Assembly: GCF_003014575.1 (NCBI RefSeq)
Contig: NZ_PYGF01000011.1
Coordinates: 89,463 to 153,462 of the forward strand
Length of the DNA stretch: 64,000 nucleotides
Reading direction: 5' to 3'
DNA from: Cecembia rubra
GTDB lineage: Bacteria > Bacteroidota > Bacteroidia > Cytophagales > Cyclobacteriaceae
In this document: positions 18,137 through 27,116 of the stretch, one piece after another
Layout of the letters: every line of letters starts with the position of its first letter
How positions within the stretch are numbered: position 1 is the stretch's first letter
Position numbers and translations under genes: made by a program
The notes under the pieces: generated by a model
What the model was told of the DNA's origin: nothing
Databases searched by the model: none
What the model saw: only the letters and a program-made list of their open reading frames with translations

Positions 18137-18643
18137 CTAATTGAAGTCTTTGTAAACCTTTCTTTCCACCTTGGAACTCCCGTCTTTTTCTAAGGTCACC
18201 ACAAAAATAAAATTATACTCAATATCCTGGAGTTCGGGGTATTTTTCCCCTTCCTGCACAAAATAATTGACCACATGATGGATGGTATTACTATGGCCGA
18301 CCACTAGGACATTGCCCTTTCTTTGGCGGAGTTCTTTGACCAGCTCATCATGTTTTTTTACATCATAATTTTCAATGCTAAGTCCAGGCTGTGCCTCTAT
18401 TAAAGGTTGGGCAGTAGCTCTTGTGCGTATAAAGTCCGTGCTAAAAACATGCTTGATTTCCTGATCAGCTAGGATCTGTGCCAGTTTCTTTGCCCTAACT
18501 GTACCTGCCACACTCAGTTGCGGGTCATCACCTACCAATTGCTTTTCTGCATGGCGGACCAAATAAATGGTCTTGGGTTCCTGTTTTGGGGAACAGGAGA
18601 AAAAGAAAATAAATGCAATAATGAAGAATAGTAAATTTCTCAT
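18137..18643 (-). CDS. histidine phosphatase family lipoprotein (phosphoglycerate-mutase-like)
   Basis: 168 residues with a lipoprotein signal (LFFIIAFIFFFSC), so probably periplasmic. The branch-1 histidine phosphatase RHG motif appears as LVRHAEK, followed by LSVAGTVRAKKLAQIL and STDFIRTRATAQPL; the second catalytic His is in VVGHSNTIHHVV. The fold transfers phosphate via a phosphohistidine. Short SixA-like or secreted members have varied or unknown substrates, so only general phosphatase function is assigned. It converges with susCD. Confidence 0.85.
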   Translation of the reverse strand: MRNLLFFIIAFIFFFSCSPKQEPKTIYLVRHAEKQLVGDDPQLSVAGTVRAKKLAQILADQEIKHVFSTDFIRTRATAQPLIEAQPGLSIENYDVKKHDELVKELRQRKGNVLVVGHSNTIHHVVNYFVQEGEKYPELQDIEYNFIFVVTLEKDGSSKVERKVYKDFN

Positions 18644-18898
18644 GAGTTCATTTTTTTATTTCCTGCACAAGCTTTTAATTCATCAAAAGCACTTCAGGTT
18701 TTTTTCTTTATGTCAGCTTATGTTCAAAGTTCAATCTCCCTAAATGCTTCACTAAAGGTACATTGGGCCTGATGAGAAGATTGACCCTTTCGTGGTTATG
18801 CTAGTGTTCTAATCCCGAATTGCTCATTTTTATCACCCACTTAGCGTTAAGTTTAATTTTTCACTACCAGAATCTTGTTTCTATTCCGGAATCCTAAT

Positions 18899-19633
18899 TT
18901 ATCCACTAAACGTATTATCCAGATGCTGGTCTTTTGCTTTTACAGGTTCAAATTCCAGATACTGCTCCCAGAAAGCTTCTTCGGGAAGGGCGGCCCGTAA
19001 ATAGAGTTTTTCTTTTTTGATCGGGTGTACGAATACCAAATGGAAGGCATGCAAATTGATATTGCCATCTGGATTGGGTTTGTGGAAACCGTACTTGATA
19101 TCTCCTCGGATGGGGCAACCCATAGAAGCTAATTGTACCCTGATCTGATGCGGTCTGCCTGAAACAGGCCTCACTTCCAGTAACCAATGGTCGTTTAGCT
19201 TTCCGAATGTTTTGTAATTAAGTTCGGCTTTTTGGGAACCAGGAACTTCCTTATCGTAAGCAGTTACGAAATTTTTCTGCTCATCTTTGACCAACCAGTG
19301 AGTGAGTTTGCCAGTTTCTTCCTTGGGCTTATTCTTTACCACTGCCCAGTACACCTTATGGATGTCCCTTTTTCGGAAGACTTCCATCATGCGCTCTAGA
19401 CCCTTGGAAGTACGGGCAAAAACCACCAATCCGCTTACAGGTCTGTCCAACCTATGCACGGGATGAAGGAATACCGCCCCAGGTTTCTGGTATTTTGCCG
19501 CAATATATTCCCTGCAGTAATCCGTCAGTGTTTTGTCCTTGGTTTTGTCTCCCTGTACAAGGATTCCGGCTGCTTTATTGACGACCAATAGGTGGTTGTC
19601 TTCATATACTACGGTAAAAGGTTTTCTTCTCAT
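18899..19633 (-). CDS. RluA-family 23S rRNA/tRNA pseudouridine synthase
   Basis: Start set at the ATG at 19633; a TTG at 19642 would add three residues. About 244 residues. The catalytic motif is HRLDRPVSGLVVFA (Asp in HRLD), with VVYEDNHLLVVNKAAG near the N-terminus and RPVSGRPHQIRVQLASMG late, all RluA-family features. There is no N-terminal S4 domain, so it is the short RluA/RluC-like type. It isomerises uridine to pseudouridine in stable RNA; the exact target base is not predictable. It lies 81 bp downstream of prfC on the same strand, possibly the same transcript. Confidence 0.92.
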   Translation of the reverse strand: MRRKPFTVVYEDNHLLVVNKAAGILVQGDKTKDKTLTDYCREYIAAKYQKPGAVFLHPVHRLDRPVSGLVVFARTSKGLERMMEVFRKRDIHKVYWAVVKNKPKEETGKLTHWLVKDEQKNFVTAYDKEVPGSQKAELNYKTFGKLNDHWLLEVRPVSGRPHQIRVQLASMGCPIRGDIKYGFHKPNPDGNINLHAFHLVFVHPIKKEKLYLRAALPEEAFWEQYLEFEPVKAKDQHLDNTFSG

Positions 19634-19714
19634 GATTGTCAAAGGTAATTAAAAAACACCAAGCTCCTTGAAGCATCTGCGATCAAGTAGCTGGTGTTGA
19701 ATCGTTTGGTGTAT

Positions 19715-21295
19715 TTAAAACTCCGAAGTGAAATGAAACTCTATCTCGGGATAATTGTCCTGTACCATTTGCAACCAAGCTTTGGATTCAGCCATAAAGA
19801 CCAGTTTTCCATCTTTGTCGCGGGCTATGTGCCGGCTCTTTGAACGTACAAATTCGTCCAGCTGCTTTTTATCGGTACTGCTTATCCAACATGCCTTGTA
19901 CAGGTTCATAGGCGCAAAATCCGCGGAAGCATTGTATTCATGCTTGAGGCGGAACTGGATCACTTCAAACTGAAGCTGTCCTACGGTACCCACCACTTTT
20001 CTGTTGCCCATCTCATAGGTGAAATACTGGGCCACCCCTTCTTCCATCAGCTGCTTCAAGCCTTTTTCCAACTGTTTGGTCTTCATGGCATCTTTGTTGA
20101 TCACCTCTTTGAAGATCTCAGGCGAGAAACTTGGAATGCCCTTGAAGGTCATGTTTTCCCCATCTGTCAAGGTATCCCCGATTTTCAGATTGCCGGTATC
20201 ATAAAGGCCTACAATATCTCCAGGGAAGGCTTCGTCCACGATTTCCCTATCTTGGGCCATAAACTGGGTTACATTGGAGAACCTCAATGGCTTAGGACCC
20301 CGGACGTGGTTATAGGGTTTGTTTCTTTCAAATTTACCCGAACAGATTCTCAAGAATGCGATCCTGTTACGGTGGTTAGGGTCCATGTTGGCGTGGATCT
20401 TGAAAATAAATCCAGAGAACTTGGGCTCTTCAGGCTTCACTTCACGGTCTTCTGTATACCTGCTTTTTGGAGATGGGGCGATACGGATAAAGGTGTCCAA
20501 CATTTCGTTGACCCCAAAGTTGTTAACGGCTGAGCCAAAAAAAACAGGGGCCACTTTGCCTTCCAAGTATTCCTGCACATCGAAATCAGGATACACGCCT
20601 TCGATCAGTTCTACGTCTTCTCTTAATTGGTTTGCCGCACTTTCACCTATAAGCTTCTCCAATTGCCCATCATTAAGGTCCTCGATCACCACCCTGTCAT
20701 CGCTGAGTTTGCGCTGACTTGGAGTAAAGAGGTTAAGTTTCTTTTCGTAAAGGTTATACACCCCCTTGAAGCCTTTGCCCATACCGATAGGCCAGGACAG
20801 TGGGCGTACTTTGATGTTCAGTTTATCTTCTACTTCGTCCAGCAGGTCATAAGGATCCCTGCCCTCACGGTCAAGCTTGTTGATAAAACAGATTACAGGC
20901 GTATTGCGCATGCGACAGACTTCCATCAGTTTTTCTGTCTGGATTTCCACCCCTTTGACACAGTCGATGACCATAATAACCGAGTCGACAGCTGTCAGGG
21001 TCCTGTATGTATCCTCTGCAAAGTCCTGGTGACCTGGGGTGTCCAAAAGGTTGATTTTTACCCCTTGATACTCAAATCCCATTACAGATGTTGCCACGGA
21101 AATACCTCTTTGCTTTTCGATCTCCATCCAATCGGACTTGGTAGCCACATCGATTTTGTTGGATTTCACAGCTCCCGCAGTTTGTATCGCACCACCAAAA
21201 AGCAAAAGCTTTTCAGTCAAAGTGGTCTTACCGGCATCCGGGTGGGCAATGATCGCAAAGGTTTTGCGCTTTTTGATTTCTTCTGTTAAACTCAT
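19715..21295 (-). CDS. prfC: peptide chain release factor 3 (RF3)
   Basis: 526-residue translational GTPase. G-domain motifs in order: [15 protein letters not shown] (P loop), [14 protein letters not shown] (G3), [16 protein letters not shown] (G4), then [12 protein letters not shown] (G5 region). The C-terminal part has [15 protein letters not shown], typical of RF3 rather than EF-G. RF3 recycles RF1/RF2 from the ribosome after peptide release. Length matches the family. Several long antisense frames here are shadows. Confidence 0.97.
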   Translation of the reverse strand: MSLTEEIKKRKTFAIIAHPDAGKTTLTEKLLLFGGAIQTAGAVKSNKIDVATKSDWMEIEKQRGISVATSVMGFEYQGVKINLLDTPGHQDFAEDTYRTLTAVDSVIMVIDCVKGVEIQTEKLMEVCRMRNTPVICFINKLDREGRDPYDLLDEVEDKLNIKVRPLSWPIGMGKGFKGVYNLYEKKLNLFTPSQRKLSDDRVVIEDLNDGQLEKLIGESAANQLREDVELIEGVYPDFDVQEYLEGKVAPVFFGSAVNNFGVNEMLDTFIRIAPSPKSRYTEDREVKPEEPKFSGFIFKIHANMDPNHRNRIAFLRICSGKFERNKPYNHVRGPKPLRFSNVTQFMAQDREIVDEAFPGDIVGLYDTGNLKIGDTLTDGENMTFKGIPSFSPEIFKEVINKDAMKTKQLEKGLKQLMEEGVAQYFTYEMGNRKVVGTVGQLQFEVIQFRLKHEYNASADFAPMNLYKACWISSTDKKQLDEFVRSKSRHIARDKDGKLVFMAESKAWLQMVQDNYPEIEFHFTSEF

Positions 21296-21457
21296 CTAAA
21301 GTCCTGATTCTCTATTTTTCAGCCTGCAAAGGTAAGGCTTATTCCTTTGGGATGGAAATAGGGAGAGTAAATACTTAGAGTCTTTATAAAATTCTGACTG
21401 GCGTAAGATTCCAGTAGGAAAAAAGCATGTTATGGACAAAGCTTTCTTAAACTGATT

Positions 21458-22198
21458 TTAGTAAAAATCCTTGAGCAGAAATTTATATTGTTTTGCAACT
21501 TTCTTTTTCTTTAAAGGATGGATTTCATCTCCTTCATATTTTTTGGCAAAAACCGCATGCCCTAGTTCTTTGTCAATTATAAATATGAAAATATTGGAGG
21601 AGTTAGAAACAGGAATAGGGGCATAATTCCCCAAAGTGGCTACACCAATTCCTATAGATTTAAACATTTCCCCAGTCATATTTCCTTTTTTTCTGACAAA
21701 TCCATCATGGTAGATCAGCATGCTGTATGGGGTATCTGTTTTACTTAGCATACTGAAAATGGTGGGAGTGACCCGCAATTCCACATAAGGAGCATTTTTA
21801 GAGGCTTTTTCAGCTAATTCCATCAGGTCTAAAGAATACAATTCCATATGAGAGATTTCCTCTAATGGGTAAAAGTGTGCCTTTTCAAAGAGGTGTAATC
21901 TTTCCATTATCAAATCCGCATTTACCTGGGCGGAGATAGTCGAAGCAGAATCATGATGAACCTGACCCATTCCTTTCCCTACTACTTCAATCCGGGAGCC
22001 CGGGTAAAAAACAGTGATTTCTTTAATTTCTTTTAAATCAACCAATGGAGCCTGTTTATTGAATATTTGGGCAACTGAAAACAATGGTGTTCCCAAAATA
22101 AAAATTGCGAAAAACAAAGTTTTTGGCACCACAATTATTGAGTTTGATCCAACAGTCATTTTTCTAAGGTATACTTTTTTAAAAAAGAAAAGTTGCAT
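21458..22198 (-). CDS. secreted protein of unknown function
   Basis: Not recognised. 246 residues from the ATG at 22198; the Met at residue 14 is an equally possible start. A signal sequence is visible (TLFFAIFILGTPLFSVAQ), so the mature protein is periplasmic or surface-bound. Later segments include IIYHDGF-like MLIYHDGFVRKKGNMTGEMF and GIGVATLGNYAPIPV, then FIFIIDKELGHAVFAKKY; these look like a conserved Bacteroidota family but no domain name is certain. It stands alone between prfC and the intergenic repeat copy B. Confidence 0.65.
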   Translation of the reverse strand: MQLFFFKKVYLRKMTVGSNSIIVVPKTLFFAIFILGTPLFSVAQIFNKQAPLVDLKEIKEITVFYPGSRIEVVGKGMGQVHHDSASTISAQVNADLIMERLHLFEKAHFYPLEEISHMELYSLDLMELAEKASKNAPYVELRVTPTIFSMLSKTDTPYSMLIYHDGFVRKKGNMTGEMFKSIGIGVATLGNYAPIPVSNSSNIFIFIIDKELGHAVFAKKYEGDEIHPLKKKKVAKQYKFLLKDFY

Positions 22199-22233
22199 TG
22201 GTAAAAAAAAATCATGTCAAGATTAAAAAACAG

Positions 22234-22408
22234 GATTGTCCGCTCTCTTGCCAGTAGAATCATTCCAAAAGAATAAACCTACGATTTCAAACCAATATCA
22301 ATGAATAACTTGTCCGCCGATGCGGATCCAATATTAATAAATATCAGTTTGGTTGAAAACCATCTTACTAATGAATACTGTTGTCATTCCGGATATACAA
22401 ATAAATAA
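22234..22408 (+). repeat. dispersed intergenic repeat, copy B (about 175 bp)
   Basis: Second copy of the element at 12941-13115, same orientation and same internal spacing (157 bp between GATTGTCC and GGATATAC). The core palindrome is slightly decayed (TCCGC-CGAT-GCGGA). It fills most of the 256-bp gap between two minus-strand genes, upstream of the secreted protein and downstream of the kinase gene. Confidence 0.85.
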
Positions 22409-22454
22409 ATACAGCAGGTTATGGGGATTAGCTCACTATAAATTAAATTAAGAC

Positions 22455-23690
22455 CTATATCCTTTGTCCCACAAAGTCTTCCCTTTGGAATTTGCTGATA
22501 CCGTCCAAACTTCCCTGAAGAATGATTCGGAAGGTAGTTCCCTTGCCCAATTCCGACTGTTTTACATAAATTTTCCCCTTGTGATAACCTTCAATGATTC
22601 TTTTTGCAAGGGTTAATCCCAAACCCCAGCCCCTTTGTCTGGTAGTAAAACCGGGAGTGAAAACCTTTTTATACAATCCTTTATCCATTCCTTTTCCAGT
22701 ATCGGTGATGTCCACAAAAACATACTTTTCACTTTCTTTAATAATGTCAATGGAAATGGTTCCTTGGCCTTTCATTGCATCCACTGCATTTTTGCAGATA
22801 TTTTCAATCACCCATTCAAAAAGAGGCCTGTTCATCATGGCTTCTATATGGTTGGCATAGCCATTGATTTTCATTTCCACTTTGGACGAAATCCTTGGCC
22901 TTAAATAATTGATAGTGTCATCGACGACAGAGAATACGTTTTCCGGTTGGATCGATGGTTTGCTTCCGATGGAACTAAAGCGCTCTGTTACCATTCTTAA
23001 TTTCACCACGTCTTTATCCATTTCCTGGATCACTTCTTTATTTTCTTCCCATACGGGTGAATTTTTCAAATAATCAATCCAAGCCATCAGAGAAGCGATA
23101 GGAGTGCCTAACTGATGGGCTGTTTCCTTGGTAAGTCCTGCCCAGACACGGTTTTGTTCTGCGACTTTGGATTGGTTAAAAACTGCATAGGCCAAAATGC
23201 CAAAGAATAAAATCACAGAGAGCTGAACATAAGGATAAAATCTCAGGGAGGTCAAAAGTTCTGAATTTCTATAATAAACCAATGCTTCTTCAGTAGGTAT
23301 AGGCTCGTATGCAGCCTTCATTTTGGCAAGCTCCTTCTGAAGTATTTTGGTCTTTTCCTCTTCAGAGTTTTTGCTTTTGAAATTAATATTCCTGTAATCG
23401 ATGAAATTTTGGTTGGCGTCTACGACAATGACAGGAATAGAAGTGTTCTGTTGTATGATTTCCTGGTTGATAAATGTCAAATTGTCAGTGTACATGGCAG
23501 CATATTCCCATGCTTTTGCCAGGAGCTCTATTTGTCTCTTTTCCCTTTCCTTTAGTTCTTCGACCAATTGATTGGTATAAAAAATTGAGCCAAAACTGAT
23601 AATTACTGCACAAATAACAACCAGCCACTTGATACGGCTTTGGTTTTGATATAGGTTCATGGTGGCAATATCTTGCAGTCTGTTTTTCAT
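22455..23690 (-). CDS. sensor histidine kinase (orphan)
   Basis: 411 residues. Two transmembrane segments (about 22-40 and 152-171) bracket a 110-residue extracytoplasmic sensor region without a recognisable domain. The phospho-acceptor box is KETAHQLGTPIASLMAW with His192, the HQLGTP variant common in Bacteroidota kinases. The ATPase domain follows with N box NICKNAVDAM, G1 DTGKGMDKG and G2 GWGLGLTLAKRIIEG. It should autophosphorylate and pass phosphate to a response regulator, but none is encoded nearby. Nothing in the sequence shows the signal. Confidence 0.92.
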   Translation of the reverse strand: MKNRLQDIATMNLYQNQSRIKWLVVICAVIISFGSIFYTNQLVEELKEREKRQIELLAKAWEYAAMYTDNLTFINQEIIQQNTSIPVIVVDANQNFIDYRNINFKSKNSEEEKTKILQKELAKMKAAYEPIPTEEALVYYRNSELLTSLRFYPYVQLSVILFFGILAYAVFNQSKVAEQNRVWAGLTKETAHQLGTPIASLMAWIDYLKNSPVWEENKEVIQEMDKDVVKLRMVTERFSSIGSKPSIQPENVFSVVDDTINYLRPRISSKVEMKINGYANHIEAMMNRPLFEWVIENICKNAVDAMKGQGTISIDIIKESEKYVFVDITDTGKGMDKGLYKKVFTPGFTTRQRGWGLGLTLAKRIIEGYHKGKIYVKQSELGKGTTFRIILQGSLDGISKFQREDFVGQRI

Positions 23691-23832
23691 CGAATTTTGG
23701 TATTGGACCTTTAAGCTAATAGAAAACTCCTTTTATCCATAGATATTATCAATATGGAATATGATCTTTTTTTGGTGCCATGGTCCCGTTTTTGCTTCAT
23801 TAAGATTGAAAACGAACATAAATAAAAATATT

Positions 23833-24303
23833 ATGAGCACAAATGAAATAGGATTGAAAATAAAGGACAGTAAGATTTTGGTTGAAAAATTAAATAGTCT
23901 TTTGGCCAATTATGAGGTTTATTATCAAAATCTAAGAAATTTTCATTGGAATGTTACCGGTCCAAATTTCTTCGAGCTCCATGCTAAGTTTGAAGAATTG
24001 TACAACCAAGCTAATCTAGGGATTGATGAGGTTGCAGAAAGGATTCTTACACTTGGGGCAAGACCTTTTTCCTCATTTGAGGAATACATAGCTAATGCCG
24101 CTATCCAAGAAGCTAAGCATGTGAAAGAGGCAAAAAAAATGGTGGAAATAATAAGGGACAACCTCAATACCTTGTTGAAACTGGAACGTGAAACCATTGA
24201 GGCTGCCGCTGAGCAAGGGGATGAGGGTACTGTAACCATGATCAGTGACTATATAAGTGCCAAAGAGAAAACAGTATGGATGCTTTCTGCATACCTAAAA
24301 TAG
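23833..24303 (+). CDS. dps: Dps family DNA-binding ferritin-like protein
   Basis: Start set at the ATG at 23833, giving 156 residues, the usual Dps length; the upstream TTG/ATG extension to 23761 reads as non-coding. The ferroxidase-site signature is clear: YQNLRNFHWNVTGPNFFELH, then KFEELYNQANLGIDEVAERI (His, His, Asp, Glu ligands at the dimer interface). Dps dodecamers oxidise and store Fe2+ using H2O2 and protect DNA in stress and stationary phase. It is monocistronic and ends in a strong bidirectional terminator shared with lipA. Confidence 0.94.
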   Translation: MSTNEIGLKIKDSKILVEKLNSLLANYEVYYQNLRNFHWNVTGPNFFELHAKFEELYNQANLGIDEVAERILTLGARPFSSFEEYIANAAIQEAKHVKEAKKMVEIIRDNLNTLLKLERETIEAAAEQGDEGTVTMISDYISAKEKTVWMLSAYLK

Positions 24304-24317
24304 TACAAGACATAATC

Positions 24318-24349
24318 AAAAAAGGATGGAATCAATTCCATCCTTTTTT
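24318..24349. terminator. bidirectional terminator between dps and lipA
   Basis: Perfect 15-bp stem AAAAAAGGATGGAAT / ATTCCATCCTTTTTT with a 2-nt centre between convergent genes; A and T runs on both sides give U tracts for either direction. Confidence 0.92.
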
Positions 24350-24350
24350 G

Positions 24351-25229
24351 TTATACGTTCACATGTCTCTCAGCGTGATATGAGGACCTTACCAATGGTC
24401 CTGATTCAACATATTTCAAGCCTCTTTTGAGTCCCTCTTCTCTGTAATGGGCAAAAAGATCTGGATGGATAAATTCAGCTACCTCAATATGCATTTTTGT
24501 TGGCTGCAAATATTGGCCCAAAGTCAGGATATCACAACCATGTGCCGCTAAATCGTCCATTGCTTTATAAACCTCCTCTTTATTTTCTCCCAAACCGAGC
24601 ATGATACCAGTTTTGGTTCTTTTCCCGAATTCTTTGGTAAGTTTGATTTGTTCCAAAGAACGCTCATATTTGGCCTGTGGCCTTACCCTTCTGTACAATC
24701 TTTCTACTGTTTCCATGTTATGGGATACAACTTCCTGACCTGCGGAAATCATCCTGTACAAAGCATCCCAATTTCCCTTGACATCTGGAATCAGAGTTTC
24801 TATAGTTGTTTCAGGTGAAAGCTGTTTGGTCAAAGTGACCGTTTGATACCAGATTTCTGCTCCTCTGTCCTTCAATTCATCTCTGTTTACAGAAGTAATT
24901 ACAGCATGCTTTACCTTCATCAGTTGGATGGCTTCAGCTACCCTTCTAGGTTCATCAGCATCATATTCCGGTGGTCTTCCGGTGGCAACGGCACAGAAGG
25001 AACAAGAGCGTGTACATACATTTCCAAGGATCATGAAAGTTGCCGTTCCGGCACCCCAGCATTCTCCCATATTTGGGCAATTGCCACTTTCACAAATGGT
25101 ATGAAGTTTATGTTCGTCTACAAGTTTTCTTACTTTGGCATATTCTTTTCCGACAGGCAACTTCACCCTCAACCAATCAGGTTTTTTCCTTTTGGTTGCC
25201 TCTTCGGATATCACAGGCAGCTCGATCAT
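24351..25229 (-). CDS. lipA: lipoyl synthase
   Basis: 292-residue radical-SAM enzyme that inserts two sulfurs into octanoyl groups on lipoyl domains. Both cluster motifs are intact: auxiliary cluster C-x4-C-x5-C ([12 protein letters not shown]) and radical-SAM C-x3-C-x2-C (CTRSCSFC). The C-terminal RSSYHAERH carries the conserved Ser ligand of the auxiliary cluster. Length is typical. It sits alone, converging with dps; the octanoyltransferase lipB is not in the window. Confidence 0.97.
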   Translation of the reverse strand: MIELPVISEEATKRKKPDWLRVKLPVGKEYAKVRKLVDEHKLHTICESGNCPNMGECWGAGTATFMILGNVCTRSCSFCAVATGRPPEYDADEPRRVAEAIQLMKVKHAVITSVNRDELKDRGAEIWYQTVTLTKQLSPETTIETLIPDVKGNWDALYRMISAGQEVVSHNMETVERLYRRVRPQAKYERSLEQIKLTKEFGKRTKTGIMLGLGENKEEVYKAMDDLAAHGCDILTLGQYLQPTKMHIEVAEFIHPDLFAHYREEGLKRGLKYVESGPLVRSSYHAERHVNV

Positions 25230-25283
25230 TTCTTTAATTTTTTTCTGTTGCGAAATTACTTCCTTGATGCCAATAAACCCAAT

Positions 25284-26018
25284 CTATTTTCGGAAACCAT
25301 AGAAAAAGGTGAAATAAACAGACTGAAAGAATTGCCTGTTTTCCACGGTTGGCATCAATGGAATTTCTTTTGTAAAACCTTCTAACTGATAGCCAAGTTC
25401 CAATCCAGTGACATTTGATCTAAAAACTCCAAATTCAAAATTAACAGCTGCTTTTGCATTGGCCCCTATTGCCAGTTCTGAATTTCCGATACCCTCAAAA
25501 ATCCTACCTGGCCCAAGAATATTGTTGAGACTCTGATGTACTTCAGGATTATATTGTTCTCTTACTGTCTCCAAACGGCTAACTGAATATTCAATGATAT
25601 ATGGTGCAATTAATCCAATAGAGGGGCCTAGTGCTCCCAGAACAGAAACCTGAACTCCCTGTTGTGGGGCTTTTTTAAACAGGATCAGTTCTCTTCCATA
25701 ATATGGTCTGATGGAATAGAGATAGTTGGATTTTCCAAAAATGAAAGAATTTCCAAGGATAGTATTGTACCTTACTTCTTTTGGATTTTTGACATTGGCC
25801 AAATCCAGTCCGAAAAACTGGAAAGAACTGTCGTCTATCCTAATGCCATATTTGAAGGAAAATCCTCCAATAAGACCACCATTGGTGTTTTTGTTAATGC
25901 CAAACAATACTTCAGTATCGTAGTCATAATCCCCAACATCATCTCTTTGGGCATACAGACCAGACACAGCCAGTCCAAAAAAAACAGTCAGAATATATTT
26001 TAGGCTCCTCATCTTCAA
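25284..26018 (-). CDS. putative outer-membrane beta-barrel protein, function unknown
   Basis: 244 residues with a signal peptide (LKYILTVFFGLAVSGLYAQ). ATGs at 26018 and 26012 are both possible. The mature part has alternating aromatic/polar strands (SFKYGIRIDDSSFQFFGLD, YSIRPYYGRELILF) and ends with YFTFFYGFRK, a Phe-rich terminus of outer-membrane barrels. No domain is recognised. It lies 54 bp upstream of lipA on the same strand; a shared transcript is possible but no functional link is evident. Confidence 0.7.
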   Translation of the reverse strand: MKMRSLKYILTVFFGLAVSGLYAQRDDVGDYDYDTEVLFGINKNTNGGLIGGFSFKYGIRIDDSSFQFFGLDLANVKNPKEVRYNTILGNSFIFGKSNYLYSIRPYYGRELILFKKAPQQGVQVSVLGALGPSIGLIAPYIIEYSVSRLETVREQYNPEVHQSLNNILGPGRIFEGIGNSELAIGANAKAAVNFEFGVFRSNVTGLELGYQLEGFTKEIPLMPTVENRQFFQSVYFTFFYGFRK

Positions 26019-26083
26019 TTGCTCAGAAAATTAACGCTATTTTCGTACTTAAGTTACTAAACCAAAAATAAAAGTAAGAGTTT

Positions 26084-26488
26084 ATGCCAACTATTAAAAG
26101 TTCATATGAAGGAAATCTCCGCACCAAAATGGTGCATATTCAGTCCGGAAATGAAATCATTACGGATGCGCCTTTGGACAATAATGGAAAGGGGGAAGCA
26201 TTTTCCCCAACAGATCTGGTAGCTGCAGCTCTTGGTAGCTGTATGGTTACTATAATGGGAATAGTTGCAGAAAGAGATGGGATAGACCTAAAAGGTTTGA
26301 AATGGGAGATTACCAAAATCATGCAATCAGATCCAAGGAAAATCGCAGAAGTGATGATTGCTTTCCATTGGGATAAGCCCCAAGGCTCTCCCTCATTTCA
26401 ACAAAAATTAAAAAATGCTGCTCGAACTTGTCCTGTGGCATTAAGTCTGTCTCCTGAGGTTAAACAGACTGTAATTTTCAATTTCTAG
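26084..26488 (+). CDS. OsmC/Ohr family protein
   Basis: 134 residues. OsmC-fold pattern: LDNNGKGEAFSPTDLVAAAL, then GSCMVTIMGIVAERDGIDL with the first redox Cys, and the C-terminal CPVALSLSPEV with the second Cys. Paired thiols in this family reduce organic hydroperoxides; this YhfA-like subgroup is less well characterised than Ohr. It is a single-gene unit divergent from the barrel gene at 25284. Confidence 0.88.
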   Translation: MPTIKSSYEGNLRTKMVHIQSGNEIITDAPLDNNGKGEAFSPTDLVAAALGSCMVTIMGIVAERDGIDLKGLKWEITKIMQSDPRKIAEVMIAFHWDKPQGSPSFQQKLKNAARTCPVALSLSPEVKQTVIFNF

Positions 26489-26567
26489 ATTTTTTTTGGC
26501 CCCATTGTAGCGTTATCTGGTTATTTAGCGTCTATGCATTATATGGTGCATCTATAAAAAGGCTCCT

Positions 26568-27116
26568 TTGGAACAAAAACTCATTCAAAAAGCAAAAAAT
26601 GGGGACCCTAAGTCTTTGGAAATGCTTTACAGGCATTTCTATGGCTATGCTATGAGCATTGCTTTGCGTTATTCCAATTCCAGAGATGAGGCCTGTGAAA
26701 TTGTCAACGACAGTTTCATGAAGGTGTTCGATAAAATTGCCCAAAATGAGGAAATCAGTTCATTCAAAGCTTGGTTCAGAAAAATACTGGTCAATACTTC
26801 CATCGATTACTACAGGAAAAATGTAAAGCATTACGGCGCAATGGATATTGACAAAGCTGATGCTGAGAGCTATGAACCTGAAATCATCGGTCAGTTGTCT
26901 AAAGAGGATATCCTTGACATGTTGAGAAACTTACCGGAGATGCTTAGAATAGTCTTCAACATGTATGAGATTGAAGGCTATGCGCACAATGAAATCGCGG
27001 AGCAACTTGGGATTCCTTCAAGTACATCAAGAACATACCTTGCCAGGGCAAAACAAAAATTAAGAGAAAAAGTATTGGAAATCAATCAGATTAGGGATGA
27101 AGGAGCAGTTCGATAA
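26568..27116 (+). CDS. RNA polymerase ECF sigma factor
   Basis: 182 residues. Sigma region 2 at about 20-85 (EMLYRHFYGYAMSIALRYSN, DEACEIVNDSFMKVFDKI) and region 4 at about 120-170 (MYEIEGYAHNEIAEQLGI, SSTSRTYLARAKQKLREKV). No in-frame ATG exists between the upstream stop at 26526 and the first conserved residues, so TTG at 26568 is the likely start, unusual but accepted in this phylum. The 3' end overlaps the next gene by 20 bp. There is no FecR-type anti-sigma; the linked membrane protein may fill that role. Confidence 0.9.
   Translation: MEQKLIQKAKNGDPKSLEMLYRHFYGYAMSIALRYSNSRDEACEIVNDSFMKVFDKIAQNEEISSFKAWFRKILVNTSIDYYRKNVKHYGAMDIDKADAESYEPEIIGQLSKEDILDMLRNLPEMLRIVFNMYEIEGYAHNEIAEQLGIPSSTSRTYLARAKQKLREKVLEINQIRDEGAVR

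Noticed and set aside
19940..21289. Long plus-strand frames (up to 220 residues) antisense to prfC
   Set aside because: They mirror the coding strand of a highly conserved gene; composition and lack of motifs show they are shadows.
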